NCBI GenBank assembly: GCA_001897855.1
Contig: MKUO01000001.1
Span: 310,001 to 374,000, forward strand
Direction of reading: 5' to 3'
From: Bacteroidetes bacterium 43-93
GTDB lineage: Bacteria; Bacteroidota; Bacteroidia; Chitinophagales; Chitinophagaceae
DNA length: 64,000 nucleotides
Every line of letters starts with the position of its first letter. Position 1 is the first letter of the stretch. Positions 58,254 to 64,000 of the stretch are shown piece after piece. The translations under genes and the position numbers were made by a program. Below the pieces are notes generated by a model. It was given only the letters and a program-made list of their open reading frames with translations, was not told the DNA's origin and searched no databases.

Positions 58254-58448
58254 ATTGCTGGTTTTGAATATCATATTCCTTTGCGTGGTAAAATATCCTG
58301 AAAACTATTAAACTATCCGCAAAGCGGCTTTGTCATACACAGTTAAATTTCTTCCTTAGCTGCTGTTTTCATTAAGTAATTTTTACTATTTCCAGAAAGT
58401 AGCGGCGAGCGTATAACAATTACTACATAACGCACAAACAGCATATCA

Positions 58449-58925
58449 ATGAATCCAGAAATGAAGACGAACAAACCGATCACCATAGCTATTGCCGATG
58501 ACCACAAACAAATGAGGACTGCAATTTGTGACTACCTGAACAGAATGGGCTTCGATGTGATAATGGAGGCCAAAGACGGGAAAGACCTGTTATCGCAGTT
58601 GGAAAGTGCGCAGACATTACCGGATATATGCGTTCTGGATTACCGGATGCCTGGAATGACCGGGGATGAGCTGGCGACAATTATCGGTAAAAAATACCCG
58701 GCAATAAAAATGGCTGCCATGACTACGAATATGGACACAGATTGCCTACTTCGGATGCTGGCCGGCGGCTGCGGCAGTTACTTGGTAAAAAGTTCCAGCC
58801 CTGCGGAATGGAAAACGGCAATAGAAGGGTTAAATGCGGAAGGTTATCATTGTACGGATTGGATGGCGAAGACTCTGATAGAATATGTCCGGGACAACTG
58901 TTCGGAATTAGTAAAATATAATTAA
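58449..58925 (+). CDS. Response regulator with receiver domain only
   Basis: A 158-residue protein. Receiver motifs: IADDHKQ (acidic pair), D64 phosphoacceptor in CVLDYRMPGMTGDEL, and K in LVKSSSP. The C-terminal 30 residues contain no recognised DNA-binding domain. It has no adjacent kinase. It is 195 nt after the primase-helicase gene and 50 nt before the secreted transglutaminase-like gene, so it may be co-regulated with the toxin-like genes. Confidence 0.85.
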   Translation: MNPEMKTNKPITIAIADDHKQMRTAICDYLNRMGFDVIMEAKDGKDLLSQLESAQTLPDICVLDYRMPGMTGDELATIIGKKYPAIKMAAMTTNMDTDCLLRMLAGGCGSYLVKSSSPAEWKTAIEGLNAEGYHCTDWMAKTLIEYVRDNCSELVKYN

Positions 58926-58975
58926 AAAGTTGTAATATCGCAGTGCCTATATCACCCTAATTTATTTAGAACCAA

Positions 58976-60502
58976 ATGAGAAAACTATCAGCAGCCTTCA
59001 TACTGTCGGGTATGGTATGTGGCATATCACCAGCGTTCGCACAGAACTTTGGTATTCCCACAATACCCACGCCGCAGCCTGCAACTATGCCCAGGTATGA
59101 TAATTATGGTGGCACTACGCCAATGCCTAATGTAAATGGGCAGGTTAAAATTGGCGCGACCGCAGATGACATTCTACGGCAGGCAAATAGGAACAGCCCT
59201 TACTATCAAAGCGGGAATAGTCCGGCTGATAATCAGCGGGCAACTGAAGCATGGATACATGCGCAAATGGCAAATGACCCGGCGTACAATCCTTCATTGA
59301 GGAATGGAGTGCGAAATAACTTTCCAATCAATAAGCAACAGGAATTACATGAATTACTTCAAGATATAATAGATTTAGACAATAGTCGAATGGTAGAGAG
59401 AGGCAGTACAACAGCAGAAGACTTTGCATCTCCTGCATTTTCCGCAAAGACTAAGGCATATACTGATGCTCTACAAACCTTAAAGAACATGCTTTCAGGG
59501 AAACAAAAGCTATCAATTGCCGATGCCTATTTTTCAATGGAAAGTGCTTATGGAGAAGCCTATCTAACCAAACACGAATATAACGATATTATCAAGCAAT
59601 CTGCGGATTTCATTAGGTTATGGATGAAGCAAAATAATTTAAACCTTCGCAGCAATACAGACATTAACTTCGCTGTTCAGCAATTTATTGCGAAGAAACA
59701 GGACATTTTGGTTCCAGAACCAGACAAAGACGGCAGATCGGGCATGAAAACAATTACGCATCTTCCCTTCAGATATGATTACAACGATTATACTGGGGAG
59801 AAAGATCACAGGAACTACTTTCTTACCAAATGTCTGGCAACGGGTATGGGGCAGTGCAATAGCCTTCCGGCAGTTTATTTGGTACTTGTTGAGGCTTTAG
59901 GTGGAACCGCTTACCTGGCAGTTGCCCCACAACATTCACTGATTAAGTACCCTGATAAAAGTGGGAAAGTGCGGAACTATGAACCAACCTCGAATTGGGA
60001 TATTAGCGATCAATGGTATCAGGAGCATATGTTCATCAGTCAGCAGGCAATAAACAATGGCATCTATTTATCGCCATACAGCAAAAAGCAAATTGTAGGG
60101 GACATCGCTCTACAATTGTCTTTCGGATATTTTAGAAAATTTGGGGCAGCGGATGAGAAGTTTATGAAGGAAACAATTAGGGTCGCAGAAAGCCAATTTC
60201 CAAATAAAAACAATATTGCTGTTTACTTCACATACAGCAATATGTATGGTTATGAACTTGCCCAAGTTATGCGTAAACACAGAATTGGTTACTTGTCTGA
60301 TATTGCGAAATACCCTGAAGCCCAGGCGTTATATAATAAATGGCTTGAGAATGAGAAACTGATTAACCAACTTGGCTACCAGGATCAACCAGCAAGTATG
60401 TATGAAGCCATGATGAAAGAGGATGAGTTTAGAGGGAAAATTCAGGAAGAATATGGTATCAGTGGAAAAGAAAAACGTAGTCTATTTATAAAGTCAAAAT
60501 AA
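58976..60502 (+). CDS. Secreted transglutaminase-like protein without toxin tail
   Basis: A 508-residue secreted protein with a signal peptide (1-22), a proline-rich linker, a helical region (about 110-230) and a transglutaminase-like core (about 260-400). The presumed triad is C294 (GQCNSL), H320 (APQHSL) and E336 (NYEPTSN). The C-terminal about 110 residues are helical and of unknown type. It is followed after 34 nt by a second gene with the same core (C179/H205/E221) that also carries an RHS tip and nuclease-like domain. Function unknown; a peptidase, a deamidase or a structural role is possible. Confidence 0.7.
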   Translation: MRKLSAAFILSGMVCGISPAFAQNFGIPTIPTPQPATMPRYDNYGGTTPMPNVNGQVKIGATADDILRQANRNSPYYQSGNSPADNQRATEAWIHAQMANDPAYNPSLRNGVRNNFPINKQQELHELLQDIIDLDNSRMVERGSTTAEDFASPAFSAKTKAYTDALQTLKNMLSGKQKLSIADAYFSMESAYGEAYLTKHEYNDIIKQSADFIRLWMKQNNLNLRSNTDINFAVQQFIAKKQDILVPEPDKDGRSGMKTITHLPFRYDYNDYTGEKDHRNYFLTKCLATGMGQCNSLPAVYLVLVEALGGTAYLAVAPQHSLIKYPDKSGKVRNYEPTSNWDISDQWYQEHMFISQQAINNGIYLSPYSKKQIVGDIALQLSFGYFRKFGAADEKFMKETIRVAESQFPNKNNIAVYFTYSNMYGYELAQVMRKHRIGYLSDIAKYPEAQALYNKWLENEKLINQLGYQDQPASMYEAMMKEDEFRGKIQEEYGISGKEKRSLFIKSK

Positions 60503-60536
60503 AAAACCTAAGAATATACACCAAACATATACATCT

Positions 60537-62663
60537 ATGAAAGCACGTCTATTATTGGTAATAGCCTTCCTGCTATCTTTTGTTTCTACCTGGGCACAGG
60601 AAAAATTGGCAAAGAGTTCTGAGAAGGAGTATTTCTATAATGCCAAAGACAGCATTATTGCGATGCTTAACGGCAAGCAACCCATAAGCTATGAAAAAGC
60701 TATCTATTATTTAGAAAATGCTTGGTGGAATAACAGGCTAAATTTTGAAACATTCCAAGATGCTATTACTGAAGGTATTAATCATATAAAAGTAATCGAA
60801 GAACAGAATACCTACAAAAAAGAACCTGAATCAAAAAACTTTTATGAAGCATTGCGTCAAAAGAGCCATCAAGACGCGGGTTATATTAATACCGCCAAGA
60901 CGAATTATGCTATCTATTCTTACATCACAGATACCACACATTTCCTAAATAAAACAGATGGTACAACAAGTGTACACTATCCTTTTTCCTATACTACATC
61001 TGACCCATTAGGCACAATAGATTGGGAGAATACACAAGTCGGCAGCTTATTATTAAAGGGAAAAGGGAACTGCTTTGCTTATGCTTCATTATTTAAAATC
61101 TACTCCGACCGACTTCAATCAAAAGCAAGTATCTGTACCGCGCCAGGCCACATTTATATTACTCATAAGGATGACAATGGAAGGCAATTCAACGTTGAAT
61201 TAGCAAGCAAAGCATTTCCTGGAACTGGAACATTGGCCACGCTCACATACACGACGCAGGATGCAATAAAAAATAATATTTCTCTCCGGCCACTTGACGA
61301 GGAACAATCAGTAGCTCTAACACTCATTTATCTCGCAAAAAGTTTCGAGAGCAAATTTCCTGCTGAAAATGCAGACACGTTTGCATTAAGCTGCGCCAGT
61401 GTTGCACTTCAATATGACAGCCTTAACCTAAATGCGTTGTTATTGAAGGCAGAAGTACAGGAAAGAGCATTAATTGCTTCCGAAAAATCAATTGAGCATT
61501 TGAGAGGCACTCCCGCATTTCAGGACTATGAAACCTTATTAAAAAAGCTGTATAGATTAGGATACCGTGAAATGCCTTTGGATATGAAGAATATCCTGTT
61601 GAAAGGCTGGACTCGTGACACCGTGACATTCCTTGCACAAAAAAATTACTTAAAGGGGGAGAAAGCCGATGAAAACGGATTACCTCAATTAAGGTATGCA
61701 AGCCTTTCATGGGGATTATTTGATGAAGATATTGTTGATAAACCAATTGAGCGGTATAGCCGCACATTATTTGATACGAAGAAGCTGCAAATAAAGGATT
61801 TCACTACTGAACAATCATTATACAATAACTATAATTTTGATCCCGTTCTTTTTGCACTAAACGTTGATCCTTTAGCATCTAAATTTCCAAGTATAAGCCC
61901 TTATGCTTTCTGCAATAATAACCCTATCTATTATGTTGATCCAAGTGGCGCAGCTCCGAACCCATTTAGGCTACTGGCTGATTTAGCGAGAGATTTTACG
62001 AAGGTAACAACAAAGGAATTCATAGCAACAGCCGCTAATTCTGGATACTTTAATAAGCCCGAAATTACAAGCCGTACATACGGGTTTACAAGACTTGGAA
62101 GAATATTTGAATCTGCCGTTTTGGAGTCAATGGGTGAAAGTAAATATTCTGGTGCCGGCTTTAGAGGCAGTACCGGAGTTGTAAAACCTGATTTAGTTGG
62201 TTCATCCATCGTAAATGTTCACAATGACCCTTTCAAGCCTACAGATATTGATAGATATGAATTTAAGAACGCTTCATTTATTGATGCAAAATTTAAATCA
62301 ACGGTTGGAAGCAGTGATGATTGGAATCCAGATCAGATGAGAAATATGGTTGATGCTTTGGCAAATATGCGGGGAGGCTTTAAGAATGGGAAATGGGATG
62401 CCTCCTTAAAAGCAACTGATTTTGGGGCTGCGTCAATCACTATTGTTTCCCCTTCCAACACGGAAATTGATCCTGGATTTTTGGATTATGCAACATCAAA
62501 GAATGTTGTTATTTATCAACGAACAGTCCAACAGGATGAGGATAACCCTAATCGTATAAGGGTTGGTGCTGGAGGATCACAAATTAATGGCGCTGTTAAG
62601 TCTGGTGTCAGCCTTCCTAAAGCACCCGGACAATCGACTGTTGTTGACTATAATGTTAGGTAA
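60537..62663 (+). CDS. Exported RHS-tipped toxin with transglutaminase-like N-domain
   Basis: A 708-residue protein with a signal peptide (1-20), a transglutaminase-like module (about 110-260; C179 in GKGNCFAYASL, H205 in APGHIYITH, E221), a helical TPR-like part (265-370) and the RHS hyperconserved tip (443-471; VDPLASKFPSISPYAF, NNPIYYVDPSG). The C-terminal domain (472-708) has a PD-(D/E)XK pattern: P551-D552 and D583-A-K585 (SFIDAKFKS). RHS tips normally precede variable toxin domains; here the long RHS barrel is absent. The next gene overlaps by 1 nt and is a likely immunity protein. I infer a DNA- or RNA-cleaving toxin, with toxicity untested. Confidence 0.72.
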   Translation: MKARLLLVIAFLLSFVSTWAQEKLAKSSEKEYFYNAKDSIIAMLNGKQPISYEKAIYYLENAWWNNRLNFETFQDAITEGINHIKVIEEQNTYKKEPESKNFYEALRQKSHQDAGYINTAKTNYAIYSYITDTTHFLNKTDGTTSVHYPFSYTTSDPLGTIDWENTQVGSLLLKGKGNCFAYASLFKIYSDRLQSKASICTAPGHIYITHKDDNGRQFNVELASKAFPGTGTLATLTYTTQDAIKNNISLRPLDEEQSVALTLIYLAKSFESKFPAENADTFALSCASVALQYDSLNLNALLLKAEVQERALIASEKSIEHLRGTPAFQDYETLLKKLYRLGYREMPLDMKNILLKGWTRDTVTFLAQKNYLKGEKADENGLPQLRYASLSWGLFDEDIVDKPIERYSRTLFDTKKLQIKDFTTEQSLYNNYNFDPVLFALNVDPLASKFPSISPYAFCNNNPIYYVDPSGAAPNPFRLLADLARDFTKVTTKEFIATAANSGYFNKPEITSRTYGFTRLGRIFESAVLESMGESKYSGAGFRGSTGVVKPDLVGSSIVNVHNDPFKPTDIDRYEFKNASFIDAKFKSTVGSSDDWNPDQMRNMVDALANMRGGFKNGKWDASLKATDFGAASITIVSPSNTEIDPGFLDYATSKNVVIYQRTVQQDEDNPNRIRVGAGGSQINGAVKSGVSLPKAPGQSTVVDYNVR

Positions 62664-63502
62664 TGAAAGTCAAAGAAATAATAATAATCTTCGCATTCGG
62701 AAGTATCCTGTTCTCCTGCACTAATAATGCGGATAAAAATCAGCATGCACCGAATCTCAGAAAAAACACTTCAATCGGAATGGATAAAACACGTAAAAGG
62801 TTTACACGACTTGACAATGGCGAAATTATAAGATACCAACAAATAGCAAAAGATAGTGCCAATAGTATTGTTCAAAACCAGAAAGTCACAGCAATTGAAA
62901 GCAGCGATAAAAATGACAGCTTATATAAACTGGATGATGGGAGAATACTATTAATGCAAAATTATGGTGGTTGTTATTTGTACAGGAATATTGGCGATAT
63001 CAATCTGCTCAAAAAAAGCACAGAGGATTTTTATAATAAATTAGCTCAAAACCCTGATGCTGAAAATCATCTCTTGAGCGGGATATTCCAATACACCGAT
63101 AATTTTCCAACGTATGCACCAAAACTTTCTAAATCCCTTCTTGCAGATTTTGGAGTAAGGTCACAAACAGTAGATATAAATGCCTTAAAAGATATTGACA
63201 ATAAAATTCTTTCAACTGAAGACCCTGTTGAAATATATAGGCAACATTTTGCAGCAATAATAGCTATAGTTGGCGAAGCCTTAGTAGAAAAGCACCATGC
63301 GCAATGGTGTATGCAAAGATCGAAGAAGGGAGATGTTTGGGAACCCTATCTACAAATTGGAGAAAGAAAGGTCGAATTTTTCAATTGGCTTTACGAAGAC
63401 ATATTTATCAACCAGGACCCCGAAAAACCTCTTCTATTTGAGAGTTACCAGACAATTGAGGACTGGCTCAATTATAAGTCTGGAAAGGATATTTTCTTGT
63501 AA
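62663..63502 (+). CDS. Lipoprotein, candidate immunity partner of the RHS-tipped toxin
   Basis: A 279-residue lipoprotein with lipobox ILFSC (C19), a polar linker and two parts: a beta-rich region (about 45-105, RLDNGEIIRYQ and KLDDGRILLMQNYGG, two related strands) and a helical C-terminal region (about 105-279). No named family is recognised. Its start overlaps the toxin-like gene's stop by 1 nt (TAATG), which couples translation and is the usual arrangement for toxin-immunity pairs. A nuclease immunity protein would be expected in the cytoplasm, so the lipid anchor is odd and would fit protection outside it. Confidence 0.65.
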   Translation: MKVKEIIIIFAFGSILFSCTNNADKNQHAPNLRKNTSIGMDKTRKRFTRLDNGEIIRYQQIAKDSANSIVQNQKVTAIESSDKNDSLYKLDDGRILLMQNYGGCYLYRNIGDINLLKKSTEDFYNKLAQNPDAENHLLSGIFQYTDNFPTYAPKLSKSLLADFGVRSQTVDINALKDIDNKILSTEDPVEIYRQHFAAIIAIVGEALVEKHHAQWCMQRSKKGDVWEPYLQIGERKVEFFNWLYEDIFINQDPEKPLLFESYQTIEDWLNYKSGKDIFL

Positions 63503-63508
63503 TCTCTT

Positions 63509-63516
63509 TATATTTG
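63509..63516 (+). promoter_or_regulatory. -7 element TATATTTG before HU gene
   Basis: Full match to TAnnTTTG, 32 nt before the HU start. No clear -33 TTTG at 19-21 bp is seen. Confidence 0.4.
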
Positions 63517-63548
63517 AAGAATTATTTTCTAACCCATTTTTTTTAAGT

Positions 63549-63842
63549 ATGAACAAGGCAGAATTGATAGATCAATTAGCAAAAGACGCTGGTCTTACCA
63601 AAGTACAAGCTGGCGAAGCACTAAATTCTTTTACGAATACAATTACCGGCGCTTTGAAGAAAGGAGATTCGGTAACACTTGTAGGTTTCGGCACTTTTTC
63701 CGTTTCTCAACGTGCCGCCCGTAATGGCCGTAATCCGCAAACAGGGGAAACGATTAAGATCAAAGCAACAAAAGTTCCGAAATTTAAAGCAGGGAAAGAG
63801 CTTAGCACCCAGGTAGCTAACGCAAAGCCCCCGAAAAAATGA
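63549..63842 (+). CDS. hup: HU-family DNA-binding protein
   Basis: A 97-residue histone-like protein: MNKAELIDQLAKDAGLTKVQA, the hinge GFGTFSVSQRAARNGRNP and QTGETIKI; it ends in a lysine-rich tail with PPKK. It bends and compacts DNA and may assist recombination. The start at 63549 is clear; an upstream frame from 63297 overlaps the lipoprotein gene and lacks conservation. Integrative elements often carry HU/IHF-type genes, so it may serve as a host-factor-like protein for this element or be a general nucleoid protein. Confidence 0.93.
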   Translation: MNKAELIDQLAKDAGLTKVQAGEALNSFTNTITGALKKGDSVTLVGFGTFSVSQRAARNGRNPQTGETIKIKATKVPKFKAGKELSTQVANAKPPKK

Positions 63843-63863
63843 CCATACAAATAACTGAAAGAA

Positions 63864-63886
63864 AAGGCCGCTCAATGAGTGGCCTT
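63864..63886 (+). terminator. Hairpin after HU gene
   Basis: 10-bp stem AAGGCCGCTC/GAGTGGCCTT (one G-T wobble), AAT loop, only a short T-run after it. The last 114 nt of the window show nothing I can name. Confidence 0.55.
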
Positions 63887-64000
63887 CGTCTTTGATATAG
63901 TTACACTTCAGGAAACAACAGAGACGATACTATCACCTGTCTGAACAGCAGTTGCAAAGAGATTCTTTATCAGTTCAAAATCTGTAAGCAGATGTTGTTT

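Larger units (their letters stand above)
52850..64000. mobile_element. Integrative element, left part
   Basis: From the integrase (52866) rightward: XRE regulator, small proteins, primase-helicase, REC regulator, secreted toxin-like genes and HU. No conjugation or phage structural gene is in the window and the right end is not reached. The extent is inferred from gene content and from the tRNA-like left boundary. Confidence 0.6.

Noticed and set aside
63297-63548. N-terminal extension of the HU gene
   Set aside because: It overlaps the lipoprotein gene out of frame; HU proteins start exactly at the MNKAELIDQL seen at 63549.

Overview
The window looks like a chromosomal segment of a Bacteroidota bacterium, most likely of the Chitinophagaceae/Sphingobacteriia type. 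The evidence is a sphingolipid locus, TonB receptor with carboxypeptidase-like N-domain, DUF4249 and DUF5686 proteins, type IX secretion (T9SS) C-terminal domains, LytS/LytTR and TPR-histidine-kinase two-component systems, Bacteroidota-type tyrosine recombinase, and promoters of the form TTG / ~20 bp / TAnnTTTG. The genus cannot be fixed from the sequence alone.

Layout. (1) 1-10.9 kb: a co-directional, tightly packed lipid locus. It joins ceramide backbone genes (serine palmitoyltransferase, cut by the window edge; GNAT-type ceramide synthase candidate; CerR-like reductase) to inositol head-group genes (inositol-3-phosphate synthase, PgpA-like phosphatase, GtrA-like membrane protein, DUF5686 outer-membrane protein, CDP-alcohol phosphatidyltransferase fused to DUF4833, PAP2-type inositol-phosphoceramide synthase), followed by a TetR regulator. 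(2) 11.1-20.6 kb: a LuxR-type response regulator and TPR histidine kinase, diverging from a 1493-residue T9SS-exported protein, then an M64-type metallopeptidase and a lipoprotein. (3) 20.6-24.7 kb: two short-chain dehydrogenases, an AraC regulator and a metallo-beta-lactamase-fold hydrolase, with a repeated motif upstream of two of them. (4) 25-30.5 kb: a LytTR/LytS pair diverging from a TonB receptor and its DUF4249 lipoprotein.

(5) 30.5-52.6 kb is an accessory, scarred region: redox enzymes, alpha/beta hydrolases and at least six AraC/Crp-type regulators, mixed with broken genes (HxlR remnants, a frameshifted aldo/keto reductase, a nonsense-interrupted AhpD-like gene, a promoterless LLM oxidoreductase stub, a histidine-kinase tail, an integrase fragment). 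Two segments (309 bp and 285 bp) that flank a 3.06-kb reductase/AraC/LLM cassette are found again 15 kb (14.9 and 11.8 kb) downstream fused directly to each other.

(6) 52.85 kb to the right edge is the left part of an integrative element: tyrosine recombinase beside a tRNA-like sequence, XRE regulator, small proteins, primase-helicase, REC-only response regulator, two secreted transglutaminase-like proteins and an HU protein. The second transglutaminase-like protein ends in an RHS-core tip and a PD-(D/E)XK-like domain and overlaps a lipoprotein gene. I read this as cargo: an exported polymorphic toxin with a likely immunity lipoprotein. It is the best candidate in the window for an undescribed system.

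Gene coordinates below use start sites chosen from homology-like features and overlaps; functions are from pattern recognition only, with no database search.
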